A stretch of DNA of 64,000 nucleotides from Polynucleobacter sp. AP-Ainpum-60-G11 (GTDB taxonomy: Bacteria; Pseudomonadota; Gammaproteobacteria; Burkholderiales; Burkholderiaceae): positions 868,001 to 932,000 of the forward strand of contig NZ_CP061318.1 in the NCBI RefSeq assembly GCF_018688375.1, given 5' to 3'. Positions 26,855 to 38,526 of the stretch are shown here, piece after piece; positions within the stretch are counted from its first letter, which is position 1, and the number at the start of each line of letters is the position of its first letter. The notes under the pieces were generated by a model. The model was not told where the DNA came from, did no database searches, and saw only the letters and a list, made by a program, of their open reading frames with translations. The translations under genes were made by a program, and so were the position numbers.

Positions 26855-27996
26855 GCGCTTAACTCCTGATCGGTGGCGGCTGACACCTGTAAGTCTAAGT
26901 CGATTGCTAAAGGACTGGAGCCCGTGTTCAATATTTCTAGTGCGCAGTCCAGAATGGCTGGAGAGATCATGAAACCATGTCGATAGAGTCCATTGATCAT
27001 CATGAGCTTGGCTTGATGCGGCTTTTGATCAACGCTAATCTCGGGCAAATTATCTTTTAGCGTAGGGCGACATTGGGTTGCCATCTCTAAAATGCGTGCT
27101 TCTGCAAAACCACTGTGCACGGTATAGACCGCACTGAGCAATTCCATTGCGGATCGAACGCTCATTGGAGAGAGATCTTCGGATTCAATCTCGGTTGCTC
27201 CAACAACATAAACATCATCTTCTTTTGGGGCGATGTAAATCGGGTAGCGCGGATGGATTAGGCGAGTAGGGCGACGCAGCTTCACTTCAGGTGCATGCAG
27301 ACGAATGACTTCACCACGAACGCCACGTAAATCTTTTGAAGAGTTATCAAGTTGATTCCAGGAATCCTTTGCACCCAAGCCGCGACAATCAATTACCCAA
27401 TCAAAGCCATTAGTAATATTGCGAAGCTGCTCGGGATCGGTGGATTGATTCCAATGACAAGGCACCTTCATTAAGGTGAGCTCGACTAATAAAGCTTCCA
27501 GTAATTGGCGGTTATCGAGCTGACCTTCATTGGGTAGATAGAGGCCTTGCGTAAAGCGCTCAGAAACCCCTGGCTCAATTTCCGCAAGTGACTGACTATC
27601 TAAATGAAGCGGATTAGACAACGTCCGATTGCGATCGCAGTTTCTTTCAAGATGGGAGGAAAAACGCTCTGCATCACTAGCATCTTGACGATGCCATAAG
27701 ATCAAAGTGCCATCTTGTTGAAAGTAAACCGGCTTAGCCAATTCATCGATGAGTTGCTTCCATCGCGGCAGGCTATGAACACCCATACGCACGACGTTAT
27801 CTTCAGTGATAGCAGATTCCGCCAGTGGTGCCAACATTGCAGCGGCAATACGCGCAGCTGCATTAGCGGCATCTGGGCCGCCTTTCTCAAACAGCTCAAC
27901 CCGAGCGCCGCGCTTAGCAAGTGCGACCGCTAGCAACCGACCCATGAGGCCGGCGCCAACGATGGCGTATTTGCCGTTTGAGACTGACTTAGTCAC
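26845..27996 (-). CDS. thiO: Glycine oxidase ThiO
   Basis: FAD-dependent amino-acid oxidase that makes the glycine imine for ThiG under aerobic conditions. FAD fold at the start: YAIVGAGLMGRLLAVALAKRG and ELFEKGG; later LPNEGQLDNRQLLEAL, DCRGLGAKDSW, RGVRGEVIRLHAPEV, RYPIYIAPK and the closing NGLYRHGFMISPAI. 383 aa. Presence of ThiO rather than ThiH indicates an aerobic-type thiazole route. One base separates it from thiC upstream. Confidence 0.93.
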   Translation of the reverse strand: MTKSVSNGKYAIVGAGLMGRLLAVALAKRGARVELFEKGGPDAANAAARIAAAMLAPLAESAITEDNVVRMGVHSLPRWKQLIDELAKPVYFQQDGTLILWHRQDASDAERFSSHLERNCDRNRTLSNPLHLDSQSLAEIEPGVSERFTQGLYLPNEGQLDNRQLLEALLVELTLMKVPCHWNQSTDPEQLRNITNGFDWVIDCRGLGAKDSWNQLDNSSKDLRGVRGEVIRLHAPEVKLRRPTRLIHPRYPIYIAPKEDDVYVVGATEIESEDLSPMSVRSAMELLSAVYTVHSGFAEARILEMATQCRPTLKDNLPEISVDQKPHQAKLMMINGLYRHGFMISPAILDCALEILNTGSSPLAIDLDLQVSAATDQELSACA

Positions 27997-30076
<2,080 letters not shown>

Positions 30077-30156
30077 CATCCTTAAAGCTAATTTAACCAC
30101 GAAATGAGCGCAAGCTAGATGATCAACATCAAGCAGTCAAAGTCGGAAGGGTGGAT

Positions 30157-30996
30157 TTAGCCTGTTTTGGTATTTCGCAAAATGAAATCCGCCGTCACAA
30201 AGGCAGCATCGCTGGTGAATTCATCAGCCAAAATACGCGCAGAAGCCTCTGAAAGGGAGATTTCGATAAAACCACTGACTTCACCATCATGATTTGTGGG
30301 GATAAAATTATCTGCGAGCTCTAGGTCATAGACATAGAGCAACTCATCATGAAAACCCCGCCCAGGAATGGGGCGGCGCATATGAATACGGCCCACCGGC
30401 TCAATTTGATCAGAAATCTGGCGCGGTACGCCGGCTTCTTCCCATAACTCTCGACGGGCGTTAACCCAGGGGGTCTCATCCGCTCCAATGCCGCCTGCAG
30501 CAAGGTTATCTAGGCGCCCAGGATCTGTGGGTTTGGACTCGCTGCGGCGTCCCAGCCAGAGATTGCCGGCCTTCGTATAGCCATTAATGTGGCTTGCCAT
30601 GCTGCGAAACCCAAAAGTTCGAAAAGCGGAGCGCTCTAAACGGAAGTATTCGTGACCATTTTGGTCAATCCAAGCAAAATCTTCCTGCCTCCAGCCCGGA
30701 ATAAACCCGCCTTGGTGCATGCGATCAGCCAATTTAGCCAGGCTTTCGGATAGGGCTAAGGGCCTGGCATGGCTAATACTGATCCGATCGTGCCCCATTT
30801 GAATATGAGGGATGGGATTTTTAGTAAGTGATTCTTGTAGGTAGGGGATAAATTCAGGGTTTAGATGACCAATCACTTGCCCAGATGAGGAGCCGCCTAA
30901 AAAGTGAATGGGTAAAAAATCTGGTGGTGCAGATCTTGCCGTGTTTTGAAGCATCTCTTCTAGCGCGGCAATTGTGCTGGTGGTGAGCTTGTGCAT
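30157..30996 (-). CDS. DUF4743-type Nudix hydrolase (possible damaged-thiamine-diphosphate hydrolase)
   Basis: A 279-residue protein with N-terminal DUF4743-like part (residues 1-115, with PLALSESLAKLADRMHQGGFIPGW and ERSAFRTFGFRS) and a Nudix domain. The Nudix box GGIGADETPWVNARRELWEEAG matches GX5EX7REXXEEXG, given here in two runs at residues 172-195. Members of this family (like the N-terminal part of yeast Tnr3) are known to hydrolyse oxo- and oxythiamine diphosphate. Its place directly upstream of the thiC riboswitch, same strand, fits that role. Start at 30996. Confidence 0.85.
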   Translation of the reverse strand: MHKLTTSTIAALEEMLQNTARSAPPDFLPIHFLGGSSSGQVIGHLNPEFIPYLQESLTKNPIPHIQMGHDRISISHARPLALSESLAKLADRMHQGGFIPGWRQEDFAWIDQNGHEYFRLERSAFRTFGFRSMASHINGYTKAGNLWLGRRSESKPTDPGRLDNLAAGGIGADETPWVNARRELWEEAGVPRQISDQIEPVGRIHMRRPIPGRGFHDELLYVYDLELADNFIPTNHDGEVSGFIEISLSEASARILADEFTSDAAFVTADFILRNTKTG

Positions 30997-31170
30997 GCCT
31001 TAAGTGTAAGAGAAATTATGAATGCTGAAAAAAAGTAGTCTAAAAATCTATAAATGAATTTCAATTGTCAATAGATCTTTATTTATTTTTTTATCAGAGA
31101 TAGATGCCCATAATTTAAGCAAGCTAGGTCTCTCTATACAAATCTACGACTTACGAAAACTTTTGGGTAT

Positions 31171-31193
31171 TTATCCACAAAGCCTGTGGATAA
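31171..31193. promoter_or_regulatory. Two inverted perfect DnaA boxes
   Basis: TTATCCACA (31171-31179) and TGTGGATAA (31185-31193) are both exact matches to the DnaA-box consensus, in opposite orientation, five bases apart. The 213-base gap around them (30997-31209) is AT-rich, with a run ATTTATTTTTTTATC nearby, and holds no gene. The same bases could form a 9-bp hairpin followed by TTTTT on the plus strand. Confidence 0.6.
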
Positions 31194-31209
31194 GTTTTTC
31201 ATTTTGAAG

Positions 31210-31284
31210 TGGTCCCGCCGACAGGAATCGAACCTGTATCCCACGCTTAGGAGGCATGTGCACTATCCATTGTGCTACGGCGAG
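31210..31284 (-). tRNA. tRNA-Arg (anticodon CCT)
   Basis: 75 bases including encoded CCA. Acceptor CTCGCCG pairs with CGGCGGG (one T-G), anticodon loop CTCCTAA gives CCT, reading AGG, T-arm ACAGG-TTCGATT-CCTGT. On the minus strand, after a small open frame and the MFS gene. Confidence 0.95.
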
Positions 31285-31343
31285 TAAAAAAATAAAAAAC
31301 TATTTTTTAAAAAGATGTTAAGGCAAGAAACATTATCCACTGA

Positions 31344-31472
31344 TTACCAACCACACAAGGCCCAAACTGAATTGGTGATTGCCACCATCATATCGGGAGC
31401 AAAGTAAGCAGAAAAAATAATGCCTAAGAGTACCAATGAAAATGCGTAAAAAAATAAACGTACAAGTGACAT
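31344..31472 (-). CDS. Putative 42-aa membrane microprotein
   Basis: An open frame of 42 residues starting MSLVRLFFYAFSLVLLGI and ending WALCGW. It has one strongly hydrophobic helix (residues 6-24) and a Trp-rich end. It begins 15 bases after the stop of the MFS gene in the same direction, so it could be the third gene of that unit. No clear Shine-Dalgarno is seen and coding cannot be proven. Confidence 0.4.
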   Translation of the reverse strand: MSLVRLFFYAFSLVLLGIIFSAYFAPDMMVAITNSVWALCGW

Positions 31473-31487
31473 TTTTATCGGTAAAAA

Positions 31488-32720
31488 TTAAACAGAGGCA
31501 GCACGATGAATCGCGCGTTCTTTGACTGGTATGTTGACCAAGAATGCAAACAAGCCTAAGGCTATCGCAATGTTCCACACAATCAGATAGGAGCCGGTGC
31601 GATCAAATAGGTAGCCACCAAAATAAGCGCCGCAGAAGCTCCCCAATTGATGCGAGAAGAACACTAGACCTGAGAGCATGGTGAGGTATTTCACACCAAA
31701 GATCTGTGCCACGATGGCATTGGTAAGTGGGATGGTAGACAGCCACAGGAAGCCCATGATAGCTGCAAAGAGGTAGGTAGACATTGGGCTAAGAGGCAGC
31801 CAAATAAAGGCCATGATCGCAATAGACCTACCGATATAGATACCCGACAGGAGGTAGCGCTTTGGAAAACGTTGACCTAATATTCCGGCGCTATAGGTGC
31901 CAAAAATATTAAAGAGTCCAATGAGTGCTAATGCCGTTGTCGCGACTGCAGGTGCACCAACATCAGGATAGATCTTGGATAAATCTTTAAGGTAGGGTGC
32001 TAAGTGAACGGCAATAAACACTACCTGAAATCCGCACACAAAATAACCTAAGGTGAGTAATTTAAAACTAGGATTGTGGATCGCTTCTTTTAACGCTTCT
32101 TTAATAGTTTGATTATTACCTTGCTGCGCATTGGCAACATTTGGTTCGCGCAACATAAACGCAATCGGAATCATCAAGCTAGCCATGAGCGCTAACATGA
32201 GCAGTGCATCGTTTGCACCAAAGCTAGTGAGCAAGCCTTGCTCAACTGGAATCATTAAGAACTGTCCGAATGATCCAGCTGCTGCTGCAATACCCATTGC
32301 CCACACACGTTTTTCTGCAACAACATTGCGACCTAAGATTCCATAGATCACGCTATAGGTTGTTGCGGTTTGAGCAAGACCAATTAGTAATCCACCAGCT
32401 AATGAAAAGTTCAATGCGTCAGTGGAGATCGCCATGCCGGCTAAACCGAGTGCATAGAGTGCACCACCAGCAACCATGATTTTGAATGCACCGTAACGAT
32501 CAGCTAAAGCGCCAGTGATCGGCTGAACTGCTCCCCAAATAAGATTTTGTAATGCAATAGTGAGTGCAAAAGTTTCGCGACCCCAGCCATTGGCCGAGGT
32601 AATGGGAAGATTAAATAATCCAAAACCATGGCGTATTCCCATGGAAAAAGTCACCATTAGCCCGCCAAAAATCAGCACTTGGATTAGTGATAACTTTGGG
32701 CTTGAGCTGTTGGATGACAT
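31488..32720 (-). CDS. MFS transporter, probably monocarboxylate/organic-acid type
   Basis: A 410-residue protein with twelve predicted membrane segments. The start GGLMVTFSMGIRHGFGLFNLPI and the loop GALADRYG (motif A) fit the oxalate/formate and monocarboxylate (MCT-like) branch of the major facilitator superfamily. Later segments GLLIGLAQTATTYSVIYGILG and LSGLVFFSHQLGSFCGAYFGG are consistent. It starts five bases after the stop of the CaiB-type gene, so the pair probably imports and CoA-activates the same organic acid. The substrate is not known. Confidence 0.8.
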   Translation of the reverse strand: MSSNSSSPKLSLIQVLIFGGLMVTFSMGIRHGFGLFNLPITSANGWGRETFALTIALQNLIWGAVQPITGALADRYGAFKIMVAGGALYALGLAGMAISTDALNFSLAGGLLIGLAQTATTYSVIYGILGRNVVAEKRVWAMGIAAAAGSFGQFLMIPVEQGLLTSFGANDALLMLALMASLMIPIAFMLREPNVANAQQGNNQTIKEALKEAIHNPSFKLLTLGYFVCGFQVVFIAVHLAPYLKDLSKIYPDVGAPAVATTALALIGLFNIFGTYSAGILGQRFPKRYLLSGIYIGRSIAIMAFIWLPLSPMSTYLFAAIMGFLWLSTIPLTNAIVAQIFGVKYLTMLSGLVFFSHQLGSFCGAYFGGYLFDRTGSYLIVWNIAIALGLFAFLVNIPVKERAIHRAASV

Positions 32721-32725
32721 TGGGT

Positions 32726-33946
32726 TTAGATGATGCCTTTTTCTTGGAGGGTGGCAATAGCCTGGGGGTCTAGATTGAGGCGTTCCCGCAAAATTTCATC
32801 CGTATGCTGACCCAAGGTGGGTGGTGCCATGCGCACCTCAACCGGGGTTTCTGAGAGTCGCATAGGGCTGCCAACCAGTTTCATATTGCCCGCGGTAGGG
32901 TGTGGAACGTCAATTTGGACGCCGCGCGCCTTAACTTGCTCGTTATCAAAGACTTCTTCGAAGTTATTAATAGGGCCGCAAGGTACGTTTGCCGCCTCTA
33001 AAAGCTGGATCCACTCCGCCTTGGTTTTGCGACGTGTCATGACCTCTAGTAATGGAATCAGGGACTTACGATTCTCTACTCGAATAGGATTATTAATATA
33101 AAGGGGGTTACTAGCTAAGTGCGCCTCACCACCAGCAGTCACAAAGTGCTTGAATTGACCATCATTGCCAACGGCGACGATCATCCAGCCATCTGAGGTG
33201 GGAAAGGTTTGGTAGGGAACGATGATCGGGGAGGCGTTACCCCAGCGACGCGGCACCTTATCAGAGCACAAATAGGCGCTAGAGACATTGGCCATTACTG
33301 CAATTTGAGTATCTAGGAGGGCCATATCGATATATTGACCCTGTCCCGTTTTATCTCGATGGACGACTGCAGCCAGGATGGCAGTGCTGGCGTACATGCC
33401 AGTAAAGATATCGGCAATCGCCACACCAGCCTTTTGTGGGCTAGCGCCTTCAAAGTCATCAGCCTCGCCAGTAACACTCATAAAACCACCCATTCCCTGG
33501 ATGATGAAGTCATAGCCAGGGCGCTGAGCATAGGGACCATTTTGGCCAAAACCGGTAATGGAGCAGTAAATAAGGTCCGATTTGACCTTTTTGAGGCTTT
33601 CGTAATCCAGACCGTACTTGGCTAAATCCCCAACTTTGTAGTTTTCAATCACTACATCCGACTCTTTGGCGAGTTGCCGAATGATTTCTTGGCCCTCGGG
33701 CTTACTAATATCGACAGTAATGGAGCGTTTATTGCGGTTAATACAGATGAAATAAGCTGTTTCTGCAGTGTCATTGCCCTGCGGATCCTTTACAAAGGGA
33801 GGACCCCAATGGCGGGTATCGTCCCCAAGGCCTGGACGCTCGACTTTGATGACGTCTGCACCGAGATCAGCGAGGTTTTGTGCGCACCACGGGCCGGCAA
33901 GCACACGGCTGAGGTCTAAAACGCGAATATGACTTAAGGCTCCCAT
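32726..33946 (-). CDS. CaiB/BaiF family (type III) CoA transferase
   Basis: Moves CoA between organic acids through an Asp-bound intermediate. N-terminal GALSHIRVLDLSRVLAGPWCAQNLADLGADVIKVE, then GLDYESLKKVKSDLIYCSITGFGQ, and YIDMALLDTQIAVMAN with the likely catalytic Asp of MALLD; late ANVPCGPINNFEEV. 406 aa is normal. Resembles formyl-CoA and succinyl-CoA:carboxylate transferases but the substrate is open. Divergent from parE with 78 bases between; first gene of a unit with the MFS transporter. Confidence 0.88.
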   Translation of the reverse strand: MGALSHIRVLDLSRVLAGPWCAQNLADLGADVIKVERPGLGDDTRHWGPPFVKDPQGNDTAETAYFICINRNKRSITVDISKPEGQEIIRQLAKESDVVIENYKVGDLAKYGLDYESLKKVKSDLIYCSITGFGQNGPYAQRPGYDFIIQGMGGFMSVTGEADDFEGASPQKAGVAIADIFTGMYASTAILAAVVHRDKTGQGQYIDMALLDTQIAVMANVSSAYLCSDKVPRRWGNASPIIVPYQTFPTSDGWMIVAVGNDGQFKHFVTAGGEAHLASNPLYINNPIRVENRKSLIPLLEVMTRRKTKAEWIQLLEAANVPCGPINNFEEVFDNEQVKARGVQIDVPHPTAGNMKLVGSPMRLSETPVEVRMAPPTLGQHTDEILRERLNLDPQAIATLQEKGII

Positions 33947-34024
33947 CCGGCAATTTTGGCATGAATATAGGGGTAATTCAGGAAAATTCGGGTTTTAGTT
34001 CAGACATGACTACAATTTGCGCGC

Positions 34025-36013
34025 ATGGCTACCCGTAAAACATCCGAATACAGCGAATCATCGATTCAGGTCCTAAAAGGACTCGAACCCGTCCGTCAGC
34101 GGCCGGGAATGTACACCCGCACCGACAATCCCTTGCACATCATTCAAGAGGTGCTGGATAACGCTTCCGACGAAGCTTTAGGTGGATTTGGTAAGCAAAT
34201 CATCGTGACTTTGCATACGGATAGCAGCGTGAGCGTGGAAGATGATGGTCGCGGAATTCCAGTGGGAATGCATCCTACGGAGAAATTACCGGTAGTCGAA
34301 ATTGTATTTACCCAACTCCATGCTGGCGGTAAGTTTGAAAAAGGCACTGGGGGTGCTTATGCATTCTCTGGAGGTTTGCACGGTGTTGGTGTTTCAGTTA
34401 CCAATGCCTTGTCCAAGCGTCTAGAAGTTACCGTATGGCGTGAGGGCCAGGTATCCACTTTGACCTTTGCAGATGGCAAGGTCATTGAAAAACTAAAAAC
34501 CAGCGCCGCTGGTAAGGAAGATAAATCCCACGGTACGCGTGTGCGTGCATGGCCAGATGGTAAGTACTTCGATAGTGCGGCCATCCCTATGCCCGAGCTC
34601 ATTCGCTTATTGCGCTCTAAGGCAGTTTTGCTGCCCGGCGTCAAAGTCACCTTAATTCAAGAGAGGTCTGGCGAGAGTCAAACTTGGCAATATGCCCAAG
34701 GCTTACGCGGCTACTTAAACGAAGCAATGGCACAAGCGGGCCATGGCGCAGAAGTTATCCCGCCATTTGAAGGTGAGCAATATGCAACCGGCAATGGTGA
34801 TGATGACTCCTTTGCTGAAGGTGAGGGCGCAGCCTGGGTTGTGACCTGGACTGAAGATGGCCCTCCAGTGCGTGAGAGTTATGTGAACTTGATTCCAACG
34901 CCAGCAGGGGGCACTCATGAAAGTGGCTTGCGCGAAGGCCTCTTTAATGCCGTTAAAGGCTTTATCGAAATGCATGCATTACAGCCTAAAGGTGTGAAGC
35001 TTATGCCTGAGGACGTTTTTGCACGCGCCTCCTTCATTTTGTCTGCCAAGGTACTGGATCCTCAATTCCAAGGTCAAATTAAAGAGCGTTTAAATTCCAG
35101 AGATGCGGTACGTTTGGTATCTGGTTACGCTAAATCTGCTCTTGAGCTTTGGCTTAATGAGCACGTTGATTACGGTCGCAAACTCGCCGACTTAGTGATT
35201 AAGCAGGCGCAAGCAAGAACACGCGCTGGTCAAAAAGTCGAGAAGAAAAAATCCTCTGGTGTTGCAGTGCTACCTGGTAAGTTGACTGACTGTGAAAGCC
35301 AAGATATTGGCCTCAATGAAATCTTCCTGGTTGAGGGAGATTCAGCGGGCGGTTCAGCCAAGATGGGGCGCAATAAGGAATATCAAGCGATTCTGCCTTT
35401 ACGCGGTAAGGTTCTCAATACCTGGGAAGCAGAGCGTGATCGCTTATTTGCGAACAACGAAGTGCATGACATTGCAGTTGCGATTGGCGTTGATCCGCAC
35501 GGCGCTAATGACACTCCGGACTTATCAAACTTGCGTTATGGCAAGGTTTGCATCCTCTCTGATGCGGACGTGGATGGTGCGCATATTCAGGTATTGCTAC
35601 TCACTTTGTTCTACAAGCATTTCCCTAAACTGATTGAGTTGGGTCATGTGCATATTTCAAGGCCGCCCTTGTTTAGGGTGGACGCCCCAGCACGCGGCAA
35701 AAAGCCAGCGCAAAAGATCTACGCACTAGATGCAAGTGAGCTGCAAGCGATTGAAGATAAATTGCGCAAAGATGGCGTCAAAGAGTCTGCCTGGCAAATT
35801 TCCCGATTTAAAGGCTTGGGTGAGATGAGTGCTGAGCAACTCTGGGATACCACTTTGAATCCAGACACCCGCCGCCTCTTGCCGGTGACTTTGGGCACTT
35901 GGACTGAAGATGAAACAATTAAGACAATGGATATGTTGATGGGTAAATCCGAATCCGGTGCGCGTCGTGATTGGCTGGAAGAGCGCGGTAATGAAGTGGA
36001 GGCGGATATCTAA
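34025..36013 (+). CDS. parE: DNA topoisomerase IV subunit B
   Basis: ATPase subunit of the enzyme that unlinks daughter chromosomes. GHKL motifs [24 protein letters not shown] and [21 protein letters not shown] motifs [15 protein letters not shown] and [16 protein letters not shown]; the C-terminal [20 protein letters not shown]. 662 aa, normal for ParE. Chosen as ParE rather than GyrB because of its short length, without the GyrB insert, and its partner. The stop codon overlaps the parC start by one base. Confidence 0.95.
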   Translation: MATRKTSEYSESSIQVLKGLEPVRQRPGMYTRTDNPLHIIQEVLDNASDEALGGFGKQIIVTLHTDSSVSVEDDGRGIPVGMHPTEKLPVVEIVFTQLHAGGKFEKGTGGAYAFSGGLHGVGVSVTNALSKRLEVTVWREGQVSTLTFADGKVIEKLKTSAAGKEDKSHGTRVRAWPDGKYFDSAAIPMPELIRLLRSKAVLLPGVKVTLIQERSGESQTWQYAQGLRGYLNEAMAQAGHGAEVIPPFEGEQYATGNGDDDSFAEGEGAAWVVTWTEDGPPVRESYVNLIPTPAGGTHESGLREGLFNAVKGFIEMHALQPKGVKLMPEDVFARASFILSAKVLDPQFQGQIKERLNSRDAVRLVSGYAKSALELWLNEHVDYGRKLADLVIKQAQARTRAGQKVEKKKSSGVAVLPGKLTDCESQDIGLNEIFLVEGDSAGGSAKMGRNKEYQAILPLRGKVLNTWEAERDRLFANNEVHDIAVAIGVDPHGANDTPDLSNLRYGKVCILSDADVDGAHIQVLLLTLFYKHFPKLIELGHVHISRPPLFRVDAPARGKKPAQKIYALDASELQAIEDKLRKDGVKESAWQISRFKGLGEMSAEQLWDTTLNPDTRRLLPVTLGTWTEDETIKTMDMLMGKSESGARRDWLEERGNEVEADI

Positions 36014-38460
36014 TGGCTATTAAAAAAACTCCAGGTGCTACAGGCCCCACTGATCAAGCTGACCTGTTTGCAGGTGAGCCTATTGAAATGAATATTGTGG
36101 AAGTCGATGAGTCCATCACTCCCCAAGCAGGTGGTCCTAGGGATCCACACGATCCCAAAAAAGTTGAGCTAAATGAAGATGATAAAGACAGCTTAACGCT
36201 AGCGGTCTACGCAGAGCGAGCTTATCTTGATTACGCAATTAGCGTAGTGAAAGGTCGTGCGCTACCTGATGTATCCGATGGTCAAAAACCAGTTCAACGC
36301 CGAATCTTGTTCTCCATGAGCGAGATGGGCTTGCGCGCTGACGCTAAGCCCGTCAAGAGTGCTCGTGTCGTTGGTGATGTATTGGGTAAGTTTCATCCGC
36401 ACGGTGACCAATCTGCTTATGACGCATTAGTGCGTCTGGCGCAGAGCTTCTCCTTGCGCTATCCATTGATTGATGGCCAAGGTAACTTTGGTTCGCGTGA
36501 TGGTGATGGCGCAGCGGCAATGCGTTACACCGAGGCGCGTTTAACCAAAATCGCTGGTCTTTTATTAAGTGAGATCGATGAAGGCACCGTAGACTTTGCG
36601 CCAAACTACGACGGCTCATTTCAAGAGCCTAAGTTGTTGCCGGCGCGCTTGCCATTTGTGCTCTTAAATGGGGCGTCTGGTATTGCCGTGGGTATGGCGA
36701 CGGAGATTCCTTCGCATAATCTACGTGAAGTGGCGAGTGCAGCAATTGCTTTAATGAAGTCTCCTAAGATGAGCACTTCTGAGTTGCTCGAAATCATGCC
36801 TGGACCAGACTATCCAGGTGGCGGTCAAATTATTTCCTCTGCAGCCGAGATTGCGCAGATCTATGAGGCTGGTCGTGGCAGCTTAAAAGTGCGTGCCCGC
36901 TGGTCTATTGAAGAATTAGCTCGTGGCCAATGGCAAATTGTGGTGAATGAGTTGCCACCGTCTACTTCATCACAGCGTGTACTCCAAGAGATTGAGGAGA
37001 TTACCAATCCGAAGGTGAAGGTTGGTAAGAAGACTTTAACCCCTGAGCAGAGCAACCTGAAATCCACCATCCTGAATGTGCTCGATGGTGTACGTGATGA
37101 ATCTAGCAAAGATGCTGCGGTGCGCCTGGTATTTGAGCCAAAGAGTAAAAATATTGATGTCAATGAGTTTGCCAATCTTTTGCTTGCTCATACCTCTTTG
37201 GAATCCAATGCGCCAATGAACTTGGTGATGATTGGTACGGACGGCCGTCCTCGTCAAAAAGGTCTGAAAGAGATTATTTCTGAGTGGATTTCTTTCAGGG
37301 TTGCGACTGTTACTCGACGTACTCAACATCGCTTGGGCAAGGTCAATGACCGCATGCATATTTTGGAGGGGCGCTTAATTGTCCTTCTGAACATTGATAA
37401 GGTCATCAAGATCATTCGCAATAGCGATGAACCTAAGGCTGATCTTATTAAAGAATTCAAGCTCAGTGATCGCCAGGCAGAAGATATTCTAGATATTCGC
37501 TTGCGTCAATTGGCCCGTCTGGAAGGCATCAAGATTGAGCAAGAGCTAAAAGAACTTAAGTCTGAACGTGACGATCTTGAAGGTTTATTGCAGAGCGATA
37601 CCGTGCTTCGCAAGCGCATCATCAAAGAAATCGAATCCGATATGAAGGATTTTGGCGATGATCGTCGTACCTTAATTCAGGAAGACAAGCGTGCCGTTGC
37701 TGAAACCAAGGTATTGGATGAGCCGGTAACGGTCATCGTGTCTCAAAAAGGTTGGGTGCGCGTACGCCAAGGTCATGAGCATGATGCAACGCAATTTGGC
37801 TTTAAGGCAGGTGATGCCCTCTACGGAACATTTGAGTGCCGCACAGTGGATGTGATGCAAGGCTTTGGTAGCGATGGTCGTGTCTATACCGTGCCAGTGA
37901 GCGAGTTGCCTGGTGCCCGTGGCGATGGTTCGCCATTGACTAGCTTTGTAAACTTGGCGGCTGGATCCCAAATGGTGGCTTACTATGCTGGCCAGCCTGA
38001 TGACCTGGTACTCATTTCTACAAGATCAGGTAACGGTTTCCTTGCAAACGTCGCTGACATGACTACCCGTAATAAGGCTGGTAAATCATTTGTTGGCATC
38101 GACAGTAAATTCCCAGGCGGTGATGCACCTCTGGGCGCAGCTAAGGTGACGGCCGGCATGAAACAGGTAGCCTGTTTATCCGAAAACTCCAAGTTGTTGG
38201 TATTCCCATTAGATGAGCTCAAGCGTTTACCTACAGGTGGTAAGGGTGTGATTTTGATGGGCTTGGATGATAAAGAGAAGCTGGCTTCTGCCATCGCCGT
38301 TGGTCCTGATGGTGCTACCTATTCAGGTGCTGGGCGTGCGGGTAAACCTACTGAGTTGAGCCTTGATGCGAAAACGTTGAAATCATTTGCAGGGAATCGC
38401 GCTCGTAAAGGTCATTTCGTAGAGCCAAGATTAAAAGATGGGAAGCTGAAGGCCAATTAG
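36013..38460 (+). CDS. parC: DNA topoisomerase IV subunit A
   Basis: DNA-cleaving subunit paired with ParE. Landmarks: [41 protein letters not shown] (the quinolone-determining region), and the catalytic Tyr in [11 protein letters not shown] near residue 175. C-terminal beta-pinwheel repeats include [14 protein letters not shown] and [21 protein letters not shown]. 815 aa, some 60 longer than E. coli ParC, partly from an N-terminal extension of about 60 residues. It overlaps parE and is followed by a terminator. Confidence 0.95.
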   Translation: MAIKKTPGATGPTDQADLFAGEPIEMNIVEVDESITPQAGGPRDPHDPKKVELNEDDKDSLTLAVYAERAYLDYAISVVKGRALPDVSDGQKPVQRRILFSMSEMGLRADAKPVKSARVVGDVLGKFHPHGDQSAYDALVRLAQSFSLRYPLIDGQGNFGSRDGDGAAAMRYTEARLTKIAGLLLSEIDEGTVDFAPNYDGSFQEPKLLPARLPFVLLNGASGIAVGMATEIPSHNLREVASAAIALMKSPKMSTSELLEIMPGPDYPGGGQIISSAAEIAQIYEAGRGSLKVRARWSIEELARGQWQIVVNELPPSTSSQRVLQEIEEITNPKVKVGKKTLTPEQSNLKSTILNVLDGVRDESSKDAAVRLVFEPKSKNIDVNEFANLLLAHTSLESNAPMNLVMIGTDGRPRQKGLKEIISEWISFRVATVTRRTQHRLGKVNDRMHILEGRLIVLLNIDKVIKIIRNSDEPKADLIKEFKLSDRQAEDILDIRLRQLARLEGIKIEQELKELKSERDDLEGLLQSDTVLRKRIIKEIESDMKDFGDDRRTLIQEDKRAVAETKVLDEPVTVIVSQKGWVRVRQGHEHDATQFGFKAGDALYGTFECRTVDVMQGFGSDGRVYTVPVSELPGARGDGSPLTSFVNLAAGSQMVAYYAGQPDDLVLISTRSGNGFLANVADMTTRNKAGKSFVGIDSKFPGGDAPLGAAKVTAGMKQVACLSENSKLLVFPLDELKRLPTGGKGVILMGLDDKEKLASAIAVGPDGATYSGAGRAGKPTELSLDAKTLKSFAGNRARKGHFVEPRLKDGKLKAN

Positions 38461-38486
38461 GTAGTTGGGCTTGATTTAGGTAAATA

Positions 38487-38518
38487 AAAAACCCGGTCAT
38501 CAACTGATCGGGTTTTTT
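38487..38518. terminator. Terminator after parC, shared with xdhC
   Basis: AAAACCCGGTCA and TGATCGGGTTTT form a 12-bp stem with one G-T pair and loop TCAAC, flanked by an A-run and T-run. Convergent genes end on both sides. Confidence 0.9.
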
Positions 38519-38526
38519 ATTGCCTC

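Noticed and set aside
30997..31343. Chromosomal origin of replication
   Set aside because: DnaA boxes are present but dnaA, dnaN, gyrB, rpmH or parAB genes are not; parE-parC do not mark oriC.
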